This document shows, piece by piece, positions 46,338-58,890 of a DNA stretch of 64,000 bases. The number at the start of each line of letters is the position of its first letter. Position 1 is the first letter of the stretch. This stretch comes from Brasenia schreberi (taxonomy: Eukaryota > Streptophyta > Magnoliopsida > Nymphaeales > Cabombaceae). The notes beneath the pieces are model-generated. The model saw only the letters and a list, made by a program, of their open reading frames with translations, made no database searches and was not told the DNA's origin. A program made the position numbers and the translations under genes. The stretch covers positions 14,809,501-14,873,500 of the forward strand of contig JAYKKT010000079.1 of the NCBI GenBank assembly GCA_036023115.1, given 5' to 3'.

Positions 46338-48465
46338 TCAAGTTGGGTCTTGAATACTTGAAACACCCAACTTGTCGAGAACTTTCTTTAATCCATTAAC
46401 AACTACTGCTTTTGTAAGAATATCAACCAATTGATCTTCAGAATGAACATGAATGATGTTGAAAATTCCTTGGGAAACTTTATCTCTAATGAAATGACAA
46501 TTAACTTCAATATGTTTTGTCCTCTCATGGAAGACTAGATTAAAAGTCATTTAAAGTATGACTTTACTGTCCGTGAAGAAATTAATTTGAATGATCCTTC
46601 CCAGGCCAATTTATTCTAATAGTATAAAATTCATAAACCCTCACACATACCAAGGGCAATATGATGATACTCTTCTTCAACACTAGATTTGGCTACCACT
46701 AATTGTTTCTTACTTTTTCATGAGAAATATTATCTCTTAGGCATACAATATACCCTGAAGTAGATCTTCGATCATCCATAAAACGAGCCCAATAAGCATC
46801 TGAATAAATCTCAATACTAAGAGATGAATTAGGAGAATAGCATAAACCATAAGTAATAGATGACTTTAGGTATCTGATAATATGGAACACCATATTCATG
46901 TGGTATCTAAATAGTGAGTGCATCCATATACTAACATAGCTTACTGCAAAGTTATATCTAGTCTTGTGATAGTAAGATATATGAGTTTTTCAACTAATCT
47001 ATAATATCTACCTACATCTTCATACAGGTTCTCAGAGTCTCCAACCACCCCTCTTTGAACTTTGATGAGAACATTATATATATGACAATCTTCCATCTTG
47101 GTTTATTTTAACAGATCTAGAATATATTTACACTGACTTAAGAACAAATATCCATTACATCGAATAATTTCAATGCCCAGAAAACAGTATAGCTTTCTCA
47201 AGTCTTTCAAGTAAAATAGAATGTGCAACTCTCACTTTAAATCTATGATTCATTTCACATTGTTGCCTGTAATGATAATATCATCAACATATATAGCCAA
47301 GAGAATACTTCTCTCCTTGTCTAATGAATAATGTGTGATCACTAGTGTTACATTTGAAGCCTAGGCTAAGAATACCTTCGTTAAATTTTTTAAACCACGC
47401 TTTAGGTGATTGTTTTAGGTCATAAATCGATTTCTTTAGTTTGCATACCTTATGTGACTCAATCTTTTGATTATAACTAGGTGGTAAGTCTATATCCCAT
47501 TTCTGATTAACTGTCATACTTAGAAGAATTCTGATAGTATTTAATTTTGCAACTAATTCAAAGGTTTGTATATAGTCAATCCCATAGGATTGACTGTAAC
47601 CTTTAATATCTTTCTATATTCCCATCCGCTCTATACTTGATAGTATACACCCATTTGCAGTCAACAGTCTTTCTTTTCTTGTGGTATCTCTGTAAGTTCC
47701 TATGTTTGATTTTTTTCTAGAGCTTTAATTTCTTCTCTCATAGCTGTCTTTCATTCTGCAAACTGTTTGGCCTCTTCATGTGTCCTTGGAATATAAGCCT
47801 TATATGTAATATCACAAACAACTAATATTCTTTTGGATAATTAGAATAGGATACCATTTTATGAATAGGATATTTTTTTCCTTCTCTTTTTTCTTACCAA
47901 GAGCAATAGGTAAATCATCATAAATACTAGTAGGGTTTACCTCAGTAATTATCGAAACTGATTTAGGAGTCGTATCTTGGTTGAGGATAGTATTAGGATT
48001 TGGTAGGACTATCTTTCATTCTCCTTTTGAATAAGTTTGCCACTTTCTTTCTTTCGGTTTTTCACTCACATAGAGGTTCAGTTGTCTCTTCATCCTTTTC
48101 TTCCACTGTCAATATCGGTGAGACAATGCAATTATGAGAATTTGATAACTTACTCCCATCGGCACCAAAGTACTCTAAGTTTTCATGAATGTAACATTCA
48201 TTATGATATACCACCTCCTCTTCTCCGGGTCATAACACTTGATCCCTTCTGAGTAGAGGAGTATCTCAAGAAAATATACTTAACTGCTCTAACATCAAGT
48301 TTGTCTTTAGTATTACCAAAAAATATGTTCAAAATAGGTACATCCAAATACTCTTAATGGTAAATAAAATTATTTTTAAGTAGGACATAAAGAGTGAAAG
48401 GGAGAATCACCATTAAGGACATTAGTGGGCATGCGGTTGAAGGGCAGGTGCCACGACAATTATTA
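46338..48465 (-). pseudogene. Copia E RNase H, RT and integrase remnants
   Basis: From the LTR inward: an RNase H tail (ERTKHIEVNCHFIRDKV, DQLVDILTK; 46338-46550), RNase H core (IEIYSDAYWARFMDDRRSTS; 46699-46923) and RT (VCKLKKSIYDLKQSPKAWF; 47284-47517, with YVDDIIITGN read across frames near 47270-47305). RT start blocks lie near 47520-47800. The integrase C-terminus is at 48180-48460 (DKLDVRAVKYIF, YSSTQKG, NRMPTNVLNGDSPF). Frameshifts and stops occur throughout. Confidence 0.83.
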
Positions 48466-50180
48466 CTTCCAAGTGAAATGTTGTTTACTCTGTCCCCTTA
48501 AGTTTTTGGATGTATATGCTATGTGCATATACATACTAATAACACAGATAAACTTGATCCTATGACGGTGTAGTGTATGTTTGTGGGATATTCTCCATTC
48601 CAAAAGGGATACAGATGTTTTGATCCAATTTCAAAGATTTTTTTTGTATCCAGAGATGTTGCATTTCATGAAACTACATCCTATTACAACAGTAAGGGGG
48701 AGGCCAAACAGATTAAGATACCCGAAGGGCCATTACTACCAATGTTAATTGAATAAGACAATGAGAACAATGAAGGAGAGCCCCAAATCAAAGAATATGA
48801 AAATGGAAACCAGCAGGAACGTGTCTTTGACAAAGTTTATACCAGGAGAATTCAGAAAAATTCTTATATGAGGCATATGAGGGGTGGTTGCAGCCTATAA
48901 GAACTATGTCAGAACTGCCGATTACTTTACAAAAAGAAAGAAGGAAGTGCACTCATCAAATTTGCAATTTCATTGATTACAAAAAAATGTTGAACAACTA
49001 TCATTTATTTGTTTCAAACTTAGAGGCTGTAAGCATACCAAAAACGTTGGAAGAAGCCAACATATTTAAGGAATGACAGCAAGCTATGGATGATGAATTA
49101 AATGAACTGAAAAAAATAATACTTTTGTATCTCTACCAAAAGGAGAGAAGTGGTAGGACCCAACTGGGTGTACACAATAAAATACAAACCATCTAGAGAA
49201 ATTGATCGCTGTAAGGTAAGACTTGTAGCAAAGGGATATAGTTGGGATTGATTATAACAAGACATTTGCTCCTGTGGCAAAAATGACTTCAATAAGAGTG
49301 CTTATCTACCTAGTTGCAAACAAATGATCGAAAATGTGGCAATTGGATGTCAAGAATGCGTTCCTTCAAGGGGACCTTACTGAAAAAGTATATATGAAAA
49401 TACCACAAGGTTTAAAACATCTTTATGGAAATTATAAAGTGTGTTTTCTACAGAAGGCATTATATGGACTAAAATAGTTCCCACGGGCCTGGTTTTAAAA
49501 GTTTAGTGAAGGCATAATTGGATTTTGTTATACCAGAATTAAAAATGATCGTACATTATTTTTCAAAGTGGGCAAAGGAATTTAAATACTAATTTTTTAC
49601 ATTGATGATATTATTGTAACAGATGATGATGAAGAGAAAATCAGCCAGCTAAAGGGACAACTATATTTTCTATTCGATTTAAAGGATTTTGGTCAACTTC
49701 ACTATTTTTTAGAAATTGAAGTTCTAAGGTCATGAAGAGGTATATTTCTAACCCAACGCAAGTATGTGATGGATATATTGAGAGACAAGAACAAGTGGAT
49801 CAAAGCCGTGTGACACTCCCATGGAGTTAATCACAAGTTAAGCTTGGAAACAAGTAAAGAATTTCGAGACATCAAAAAGTATTAATAATTAGTTGAGAAG
49901 TTGATATACTTGATCATAACAAGACCTGATATTACGTATGTTGTGGGATCTTTAGCAGATTTATGCATGCATCAAAACATCCACACATGGGTGCAGTCTT
50001 TTGAGTACTCAGATATCTAAAGGGTATACTAGGTAATGACATCTTGTACTCTAAACAAGGACATACCAATTTAGAATTATACACAAATGCAAATTACACA
50101 CAAATGCAAATGAAAAAGTAAAAAATAGTTTGTGGTCGTAAGATCAAGTGCAAAAGCATAAGACAAAGCTATAGAAGGAA
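48466..50180 (+). pseudogene. Truncated Copia F: integrase end, RT, RNase H start
   Basis: Plus-strand frames read VFGCICYVHIHTNNTDKLDP and FVGYSPFQKGYRCFDPIS (48495-48660), an acidic linker, then RT with [23 protein letters not shown] blocks (49340-49400). The catalytic FYIDDIIVT lies at 49594-49620, then DFGQLHYFLEIEVL and KLIYLIITRPDITYVVG to about 49945. It fades in RNase H near 50175 (SAKA). Many stops. It abuts E head to head and has no LTR of its own visible. Confidence 0.82.
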
Positions 50181-51682
50181 CTAGTTGTAACCCAAAAGAA
50201 ATTTCAAAACAATTTTTTTTTTAGAATTTTTGCCTTTTTCAAAAAAATTATAGATTCGGGTCTTTTAAGGGTTTTTCAAATAAAAATACCTTAAACAAAC
50301 TCATTTCCATACCAAAATTTTGTAGCAACTTCAAAACAAGTGTATATTGCATCCCTCTCAAAAAAATCCACTTTTGACAAAATATCAAAAAAGTAACGAC
50401 TTTGCCCTCATGACCAAATTGGCAGGATTTTGCTATTTCAAAAGATTGCCTTCAAAGAAAAAAATAATTTCAAACAATTCTTTTTAAATATATAAATGAA
50501 AAAGAAAACATTGGGAATCAAACTCAAAAATGTTTGTAAAGTGACAAATTTATAAAATTCCAAAAACCCTAAAATTAAAAAACAAAACAAATTTAAAACA
50601 GACCTCAAAAACTTCCCCAGTCGAGAATAGTCTCATTCTGAGACCCTATGCCCAAGAATAAAGTGGGTCGATACCCTACACCCAGCAAAGGGTTAAAGTG
50701 GCTGAAACAGTAAAGACTAACTCACAGAACGAAAGTAGGTCACCCATGCAATAAAAAACTGGGAATGAAACTCGATATTTTCCTAAAAGAATATTTGAAG
50801 ATATCATTAAACTTAATGTTTTCAAATATAAAAAAAATGGTTTTAAAGAAAACGTTTGAAACCATACTTGCTATATATGAAAGTATGCGTTCAAGGAAGG
50901 AAGGTCAACGTTAAAAAAAAAAGAGAAAGTCTCAAGAAGGAAGGTCGGTGTCTAAGAAGGAAAAGTCAGCATTAAAGAAAGGAAAGTCAGCATTCAAGAG
51001 AAAGGAAAGTGGCTTAATTTGGCAAGCCATGGTGCTCGATTTGATAAGCCATCAAGATTACATGGGCAACCTGAGCATAAGAAAATGAGATGACTTGCCT
51101 TAAGTGGTCATAATGCCCAATTTGGTAAGTCACCAAGCCATAAGCTGGTCGACTCCAACATAAGTGAACCATACAACTTATCAGGGGCAGTATTGGTGCC
51201 CAATTTTGTAAGCTATCAAGCATTGGGAAGAGACGACTTCACCATGACCGATTTGGCAACTCACCATGTCATGGGCTGGCCGAATTCAACAGGATAACAT
51301 AAGGTATTAGGTAAGTGGCCACAAGGTGGTTATCAAAAGAAAGGCTTTCATACAATTTGCATTAGTTGCAGCAAGTTCGAAAATACAAATAAATTATGCT
51401 CGAACAAACCTATGGAGAATGAGAGGTCAAATATACACGTTCATATTCTACTGTTCCTATTATTGTCAGCCTACAAATGGAGGATAAAGGCAACACCAAA
51501 AATCAAGGTCGTAGTCCCAAACCGAATAGCATAGAGGCAGGACAGGATGAGTTCATGCTTATCCCCATGTGGATGGCTCATTTGAAAGTACCCCAACTAG
51601 CACACACGAACCAAGTGACAAAAAAGAAGAAGGCCAGTAACAAGGCAACAACATAGATGACCCGATTTGGTAACCACAAATA

Positions 51683-51816
51683 GGCCACTTACCTTTCCTA
51701 GCCTTGGCCGATTTCAACATAAGTGGACAGGCCACTTACCTTTTCCAGCCTTGGCCGATTTCAGCATAAGTGGACAGGCCACTTACCATCCCAAGCCCTG
51801 CCGATGTCAGCATGGA
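51683..51816 (+). repeat. 47-bp tandem repeat, about 2.9 units
   Basis: Units begin at 51683, 51730 and 51777 with GGCCACTTACC and contain TTGGCCGATTTCA and CATAAGTGGACA. The third is truncated and diverged. Confidence 0.92.
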
Positions 51817-52160
51817 AGGAACAAGTTAGCTGCAGTATTATGGGACCAACCACTTACCTTTCCAATACCCGACCGACTTCAGCAAGGCCAACAACAAAAG
51901 AAGGAACAAGGTTCACTCGATTCCAACCCAATCCAGCAACTGGCCAAATCCTGTCCAGCCGAATTCAACAACATGGACAACACCTTGAATCATATTTGGT
52001 ACAACCTTCCAAGTCCTAGCTGAATTTAGCAACATGGATGCAACACTCTTTGACCCGATATTGTAGGTCATCAATCCAGTAGGTTTTTAGCAAGGCAACT
52101 TACCATATTCCATTTGGTAAGTTGACTTAAAAGGAACAACAACAAAAAGGCAACTAATTG

Positions 52161-52174
52161 TCTATAAAAGGGCC
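52161..52174 (+). promoter_or_regulatory. TATA-like core promoter
   Basis: CTATAAAAGGGCCC stands out in an otherwise mixed region and is followed by a purine-rich transcribed-looking tract (GAGGGAGAGGAAGAG near 52256). Likely LTR promoter. Confidence 0.45.
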
Positions 52175-52656
52175 CTTGAGGGGGGTTGCAAAGGCATCAA
52201 TCATCATCCATCGAATTCAAGCATCTCACGATTCTAGGAAAGAGACCAGCCAACAAGAGGGAGAGGAAGAGAGAAAGAAGAAGGAGGTTCGCATCCACCA
52301 ATTGCTGGCCACCACCCTATTCTTCTGCTACAGGTCCCTTTTTTCTTTACCTTTTAATTATCTTCTCCTCTTTCATTAAAATTAATGGGGTTGCAATTAA
52401 GGATCTTATGCCTCCATATTGATGTAATAATTAAGGATTATATGCTGCCCTGTTTACATTCACAGATTATCGATTATGTGTTTTAATTTTGATCCTTTCT
52501 ACTCCAATATACAATATAAAATCCTATACCTCTTAATCCCCTTTATGCTATGATATAATTATAATTTCATTCATTTTGAATTGTTGTAGATTATCTTTTT
52601 GATTCGGACGAAATACATGCACACATCTTGTAAAAACTAAAAATTTGTTTTCTACA

Positions 52657-52976
52657 CTATGCACAAGTATGTTGAATGATTTTTATTTCATTATCCCCTA
52701 TTCCGAATGTATTAAAATTTTGCACGCCTAATCTATGCACACATAAATAAAATCGGAGAAGATCAAATAAAACAGGAACATAATCTGTAAAACCAGAAGT
52801 TCTTGCAATAGAGGTTGGGTGATAATCCCATAACTTTATCCGCATTGAACCATTTTGATTGAAAACAGTCCCATTGGAAAGCTGAAATCTGTAGCTTTCT
52901 AACAAGACCAATTTCATAGAAATTGGAGTTTTGAGTATCAAGATAGTAGACATATAACGATATAGTGACCGAATCA
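52657..52976. other. Unassigned spacer
   Basis: A minus-strand frame of 106 residues covers this stretch, but it has no family motif I recognise. It may be part of a decayed retrotransposon interior. Confidence 0.4.
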
Positions 52977-53726
52977 TTACATTGAAATTAGTGTTAGGAG
53001 TTGAGGTTTTGAATATAGTTTGTGCTTACGGACTCCAAGTAAGACTAGAAGATAGTATAAAGACAACTTTTTGGGAAGAATTAGATAAGGTGATTCAAAG
53101 GATTCCACAAAGGGAGATGATTTTTTTAGGAGGAGACTTAAATGGACATGTCGGTAAAGCGGCATTAAGATATCAAGGTATTAATGAAAATTTTGATTTT
53201 AAGGATATAAATGAGGAAGGTAGGGAAATTTTAAATTTTGTGATGGCATTTGATCTCTTTATAGTCAATACAATCTTCAAAAAAAGAGATGAACATTTAA
53301 TTACTTATAAAAGGCTTATCACAAACACAAATTGATTACTTTATTTGTAGAAAAAAAGATAGAGCGTGTTCTAAAGATTGCAAGGTAATTCCAAGAGAAA
53401 GCTTAACCACCTAACAACGACTTTTAGTTATTGATTTATAAATAAAAAAATGGACAAAGAAGAAAAGAGTGCATCGAGCTATTCAGACTAAATGATGGAA
53501 CCTCAAAAGCGAGAAATAAGATATATTTAAACGAAAAGCCCTTTAAGGAGATGCTTGGAATTATGTTGGTATACCTTATGATATGTGAAACAATATGGCT
53601 ATACATATTAGGAAAGTGGTGAAAGATGTGTTAGGTGAATCTAAGGGAGGTGTACCGATACAAAAAGAAGCTTGGTAGTGGAGAGAAGTAGTGCAAAATA
53701 AGATCAAGGCAAAGAGGGTATGTTAC
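52977..53726 (+). mobile_element. RTE-type LINE fragment (endonuclease region)
   Basis: Plus-strand frame 52982-53335 reads KLVLGVEVLNIVCAYGLQV, IPQREMIFLGGDLNGHVG and NFVMAFDLFIVNTIFKKRDE. This is the same endonuclease segment as in the LINE at 21498-24890, with some residues better preserved (GGDLNGHVG). The following 390 bases continue as LINE sequence with stops. Both ends are truncated. Confidence 0.85.
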
Positions 53727-55860
53727 AAATTACCATCTTCAAAATATTTCTCTTTTTGAAAATTTGTATAATCTTTCTCCTTATTATGAAATACTAAGGC
53801 TTTTTTGTTGCAAATGTTTTGTTTATACTAATAAAAATGATAAGTTGTCCCCTAGATATACTCAATATGTTTTTCTTGGATATGAAATTGACAAAAAGGG
53901 ATATAGATGTTTTGACCCTATCAATGATAAACTATATGTTTCTAAGGATGTGAAATTTCTTGAATATAACTATTATTATAAATATAGTTCTAGTAAAAAT
54001 AATAAAGAATCTTCTTCATATGATTTTTTCAATTTAGAAGATAGTGAAACTACTGATAGTGATCTTGAAGACAATCTTAATGTTATCCAACATGATGAGA
54101 ATGATGTTGAAGACACAACATATTTTTGACCATTTTCTGCTACACAATACTAGAAGACCTAGGGAACAATTTGATATATTCTTGTGTATTGTATTCTATT
54201 ATGTCTTTCAACTTTGGTGTTTGTATTAATTTATCATGAATATTCTTTGCCTTAACTTATCTTTCTTACATTATTATTCCCCTTAGCTGGTTGCAACCAA
54301 AAGGAAGCCATTTTGATTCTCGTATTGTCATGCAAGAAGAATTAAATCAATTGAAAAAACAAAGTTTGTAATAATACCGTTCCCAAAGCCTCGAAAGATC
54401 AGTGAACTCTATTGGAACTTGTTGATATTTAGAAACAAAGTAGATGAATTAGAAATGTAATCGTGAACAAATGCAAGGCTTCAGGTAGTCTCAAACTCTT
54501 ACAATGTCCGGTTTTAAGTGCTAAGGTATTGACTTTGATGAAACTTTTGCTCCCTGATTACTAGACTTGAAGTTATCATAATCTTACTTGCTTATATTTG
54601 CTTTACAAAAGTTTCATCTTGTATCAAATGGATGTTACATTAGCTTTTGTACTATGGCAAATGTTTACATTTTTTAAAGAGGTTTATGTAAAACAGTTGA
54701 TAAGCCTTTAGTTTTGAACATGAAAAATATCCTAAATCATGTTTTTAAACTCCTCATAAGCCTTATATGGTTTGGATGGATGAACTACTCGAGCTTGGTC
54801 AATGAGAGACTCAACTCTTTTCTTTTTGAAAAATGGCTTTGAAAGGAGGAAAAATTAATGACAACTCACATATTACAAAGCATTAGAAAATTGATTTTCT
54901 TATTTGTTTAGATTTATGTGGATGATATTGCAGTTTGGATCTACTAATGTATAGCAAGCTTCTGACAAAGGGACATTTAGCGAGCTTTCTTAAATGGCGA
55001 TCTCTGAGAATTTGAAATGAGTACTGATGGGAGAAACTTCAAAATTATTTTTGGCTATTACAAATCAAGGAACAAAAATGGAGTCCTTATCCATCAAGAA
55101 AAATATACCAAGGATTCTCGGAGAGATTCAAAATGGATTCAAGCCAAAAAGATTCCTATAACACAAGCTATGCATCCTCTAAATGACAAGTTTTGGATTC
55201 AAACGAGAAAGGTTGTAAATTGTTAGTGTGAAATACTATCACGAGGTATGATAGGTTCTCTTAAATTCTTGAAGGCTTTAAGATGCTAGTAGATACTAAA
55301 TATTCAATTGAGTTTCTCTAGAATATGTGTTAGATTCCAAGTAAATCTTAAAGAATCTTATTTATAAGTTGTGAAGAGAATCTTTAATATTTAATTAGAA
55401 ACATCTAATGTTTGTCTTTCGTATGAGAAAGGACAAATCTTGATTTTAATTACAGTTATTGATGTTGATTTTGTTAAGAGGTCATAGTTAAAAGTGTAAA
55501 AGCATTTCTTTGGGTCTTGTGCTATAGCTTGTCTTGGAAAAGCTCTTTAATTGGCCAGGTCCAAGTGGTAAATAAGCAACATTCAAGCGCCACAATGAAT
55601 TTGACGCCAAGCTAAATGATGTCTCTACTTCAAATTGTCGCTTTCTCAACTTATATGGATAAAGCATCAATTAGAAGACTACAACCCTTTGGTACACTAA
55701 AATTCTTATATTTTGTGATAATAATTGATGATTATGTTAGTTCCTCTCTTGAATTGTGGCTTGTCATTCGCAAATTAGTTCAACTAAATGAATAAACTGA
55801 CAGACTTCTTCACTAAGTCATTATCGACTTTTAGATTTAATTTTTTACAAGACAAACTTT

Positions 55861-55862
<2 letters not shown>
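53727..55862 (+). pseudogene. Copia G integrase C-terminus and RT remnants
   Basis: LRLFCCKCFVYTNKNDKLSP, YVFLGYEIDKKGYRCFDP and LYVSKDVKFLEYNYYY (53790-53985) are the Copia integrase C-terminal block. An acidic linker follows to 54129. From about 54290 the sequence is probably RT (LNQLKKQSL-like, GVDFDETFAP-like blocks), but it is so broken that boundaries are uncertain. RNase H is not convincingly readable. Confidence 0.7.

Positions 55863-55931
<69 letters not shown>
55863..55931. repeat. (TA)n microsatellite, about 34 units
   Basis: A pure TA run a few bases upstream of the Copia G polypurine tract. Confidence 0.97.
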
Positions 55932-55933
<2 letters not shown>

Positions 55934-55940
55934 ATAAGTT

Positions 55941-55950
55941 TGAGGGGGAG
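55941..55950 (+). other. Polypurine tract of Copia G
   Basis: TGAGGGGGAG directly before the LTR start TGTTAATATG; same type as in elements A and B. Confidence 0.88.
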
Positions 55951-56354
55951 TGTTAATATGTAATAGGCAGGCCACTAGATCAAGGCCCATGTTTAGGTAC
56001 TGGATAGCCAGGACCCTAACCATCCAGTTAGCTGTTGGGGATCAAGGCTCCCCAACGACTAGTTATTATAGCCATTGGGGAGACTTGATCCCCTTAATGT
56101 AGTTGGCCCTCTCCTCTCTCCTTACTACTCTCTTCTCTCTCACTTGTTGTACATATTACTCTATAAATAGAGCATCACTCCATCAATAAATCAAGTTGTC
56201 TTGAACAACCTTTTGACTTGTGGATTTGTCTCCTTCTTGACTCAAGTTGTGTGTTCTTAACTTCAAACATCCATATTTGGATGTGTTGATATCTTGTCGA
56301 TTCGATCGACACGTTGATGATTTGTGACTTAGCTACTTCAACATTCATACATCA
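55951..56354 (+). repeat. 3' LTR of Copia G
   Basis: Starts TGTTAATATGTAATAGG. It contains a TATA box CTCTATAAATAGAGC near 56159-56173, followed by a CT-rich leader-like stretch, and probably ends ATACATCAACA where Copia D integrase sequence begins. The right boundary is inferred from that change. Confidence 0.7.
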
Positions 56355-57460
56355 ACAAATATTTACAAGAACAACTTCCCCCAATAAGTTTTCGATACAT
56401 TATGTTGAATAAGAAGTGTTCTTGATACTTCTAGAATTTGCGTATTCTTTCTTTCGGCTATTCTATTTTGTTGAGGTGTATATAAGAAAGATGTTTGATG
56501 AAGTATGCCATGTGCATGTACATATTCCTGTAATTGTCCACTTATATATTCCTCCCATTATCTGAATAAAAAACTTTCATAGAAAAATTAAATTGAGTGA
56601 GGATAAACTTATGAACAATTGGAAAGATATTTGAAACCTTAACTTTTGATTTTATTAGATAAACAATTGCAAGACGCGTACAATCATCAATAAAGGAAAC
56701 AAAATATTTTTGACTAAATAAAGATGTAACTGGATTGGGACCCCAAATATCTGAATGAAGGAGTTCAAAAGGTTGGGATCTTCTAGACTCACTAGAAGGG
56801 TAAGGTGCTCATTGGTGTTTTTTAAGTTGACACACTTCACGTTCAAGGTGGAATTTATTGAACTCAATCCTAAGATTTGGTAAAACATAGTTAAACTTGG
56901 ACACAGAAAGATGACCTAAACGAAAATACCATAGCCAAATCTCCTCATCTCAGAAAAGTACAACAAAAGTGTCATATGAAGCAATATGTTAAAAGTTGTC
57001 TTATAAAATATATAATCCTCTTTGTAGACTGTCATGATCAAAGATTTTTTCTATCTTCATATCCTGAAAAACACGGCCAGTGAGATGGAAGGTTATACTA
57101 CAATTTAATGTACGTGTCAAGGAGCTTATTGAAAGAAGATTTATTGAAAACTAGGGATATGATAAACTGATTTCAAATATGTAAAACCTGTAGGTACACT
57201 TTCTTGTCCAATCATGTAAGAGCGAGAGCCATCGACCAACTGGATTGACTCTTGTTTAGGAAGGAGTTGATAATATGAAAAATATGAACTCTTCTACATG
57301 TAGAGTCAATAATTCATTTAGTTTTAGAATGAGAGGCAGAATATTTGTTACCCTTCAAAGTATATAACATGTGCTAGTATAGCATGACTAGTAGAGGGTT
57401 GTTGATTTTCAGATAATCGGGTTTCCAGTCCTTCTATCCTCTTTATAAGTTCTTGAATAC
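56355..57460 (-). pseudogene. Copia D protease, pre-integrase and integrase
   Basis: The protease active-site region is degraded (IIDST where A has IIDSGATDH) near 57305-57325. The zinc-binding segment (VKCVNLKNTNEH-like), a first catalytic block (FIQIFGVPI, shifted) and FIDDCTRL-type sequence near 56655-56700 follow across frames. Stops and shifts occur every few dozen codons. Confidence 0.78.
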
Positions 57461-58350
57461 CATCTGTACTAGTCATTGAACTTTCATAAACATGGGCAGA
57501 TCTGTGAAATTCTGGTTTGCCATGTAATTCCCAATAGTTTTCTTTTCAATGTCTTGACTTCCCGCAGTGATAATACACACTTTTATCCTTTTCATAGGAA
57601 TAGAAGCAACCACACTTACGTCCACAATTTTGTTTTCCACCTCTTTCACGATAATGTGAGTTGTCTGCCCTAGCTTGAAGTGCATGTTGTTCAGTAGTAA
57701 TAGTGATTTCCTTCTCAAGATTCTTGCAATCTTCTTCTCGAATTAATAAAGAGTAGACTATCCCATGTGAAGGGAGCTCTTCTCGACCTAGGATGTTGAT
57801 TTTTATGGATTCAAATTATGGATTTATACCCCATAACAAGTCAAATACTTTCTTCTTTTTTGTTTTCATATTTCTTTCAGTGTAACAAGCAGAACACTTA
57901 ATATTTGTGTAGAAAAAAAGTTCATCCCACAAGCCATGAAGGTCAACATAGTAATCACTAATAGAATGTGTTCCTTGTTTGCATTTCTTGATTTTTTTTC
58001 TAAAATTTCATATTTCTTTATTACATTATTTTTTTTGGAATATGCTTGAGAAACAACAAGCCAAATGTTATGAGCAGATTCAAGAAACATGTTTTTTGCA
58101 ATAGATGAAATCATAGATTGGAGAAGTCAAGAAGAGATCAAGGCATCAACCCTCCTCCAATTATAATACTGAGGATCGTGGGTGGTAGGTTAAGGGATTT
58201 GGCCAGTTAGGTGAGTACATCTCCCTTGGTCAGCATTGCCAAATAATTTATGCCATCTAATCGTGTTGTAGTGATCTAAAAATTTTCTATTTTCGAATGT
58301 TCAGGAACCTCAAAGGAACTTTCAATCCCTTTTCCTTTTCCAGACATTTA
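57461..58350 (-). pseudogene. Copia D gag and zinc knuckle
   Basis: A start near 58346 reads MSGKGKGIESSFE, very like MTGKGKGIDSSFH of A. It is followed after a stop by TTRLDGINY, then ISSIAKNMFLESAHNIW and a frameshifted FMACGMNFFST (57866-58114). The knuckle YYHCGKSRH near 57540-57575 has lost its first Cys. STDGIQELIKRIEGLETRL at 57415-57475 matches A and B. Confidence 0.84.
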
Positions 58351-58774
58351 TATACCAATCGTAGGTGTATGTATAGGAAGCACATCTAAATCTAGTATTT
58401 CCCCACTTTTGAAGATCTCAATACGCAATCTTCACCAATCACGAGGGAGCCGTGTCTGATGTTGTTGACACCTCAACCATGCATAGATGGTATCTTTTCT
58501 TTTATGAAGGACTGCCCTTATATCAATTCTCTACTGATATCCTTGAAACTTGCTACTGCAAGTGCATCACAAAGCCGTCCTGTCAACTTCGTCGTGTGGT
58601 CCATGTGTTTTAACTGACTGGAAGTTGGCTCCAAATTTGTGTTTATACTTCAAAGTAATTTTAAAATAACCATTTAAAATCTCTTTTAAAATAAAAAAAA
58701 TAATTTTCAAAGATTTTTTTTGGCTATTACATAATTCACGAACAACTTGTAATATGGCCTTCAACAATGCAAGC
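58351..58774. other. Spacer, possibly the leader of Copia D
   Basis: No coding signal. A leader of the D element would be expected immediately right of its gag, but I could not find a PBS (no TGGTATCAGA-like site on the minus strand). Confidence 0.4.
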
Positions 58775-58890
58775 ACAGGTTTTTCGAGGGAAAGGCTGAA
58801 GGCTGATGCACGCCCCTGTGTCGAACTCTTGACCTTCAACTTGTGGGCCAACCCCCTACCCAGGTTCGCTATCGCTCTTTGTGCCACACT
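58775..58890 (-). mobile_element. tRNA-derived SINE, second copy
   Basis: On the minus strand, GGCACAAAGAGCG is followed by an A-box-like ATAGCGAACCTGG (58860-58872) and a B-box-like AGAGTTCGACACA (58817-58829), 30 bases apart. A tail with CATCAGCCTTCAGCC and CGAAAAACC comes next. It is arranged like the copy at 25633-25745 but more degraded. Confidence 0.6.

Larger units (their letters stand above)
46058..48465 (-). mobile_element. Truncated Copia E
   Basis: The 3' part of a minus-strand Copia element: LTR 46058-46330, PPT just inside, then RNase H, RT and integrase C-terminus reading rightward. It ends abruptly inside integrase at about 48465, where plus-strand element F begins. The 5' half, including gag, is absent. 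Confidence 0.85.
50186..52656 (+). repeat. Possible solo LTR, about 2.5 kb
   Basis: Starts TGTAACCC and ends TTTCTACA (TGTA/TACA termini). A plausible TATA box CTATAAAAGGGCCC lies at 52161-52174, about 490 bases from the right end, as in a U3-R-U5 layout. Flanking pentamers are CTAGT and CTATG, which do not match, so a target duplication is not supported. No coding sequence resembling gag or pol was found inside. Confidence 0.35.
53727..56354 (+). mobile_element. Truncated Copia G with 3' LTR
   Basis: Plus-strand 3' part of a Copia element: integrase C-terminus, decayed RT, a TA microsatellite, PPT and a 3' LTR. It starts abruptly next to the LINE fragment and ends against element D, which faces the other way. 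Confidence 0.8.
56355..58350 (-). mobile_element. Truncated Copia D (relative of A and B)
   Basis: A minus-strand 5' part of a Copia element of the A/B group. It reads from gag near 58346 leftward through zinc knuckle, protease and pre-integrase into the integrase core, and is cut at 56355 by the end of the Copia G LTR. No LTR of its own was recognised to the right. Confidence 0.83.

Noticed and set aside
55784..56023. Minus frame with a long Ile-Tyr run
   Set aside because: Again a TA microsatellite read as protein, overlapping the Copia G PPT and LTR.
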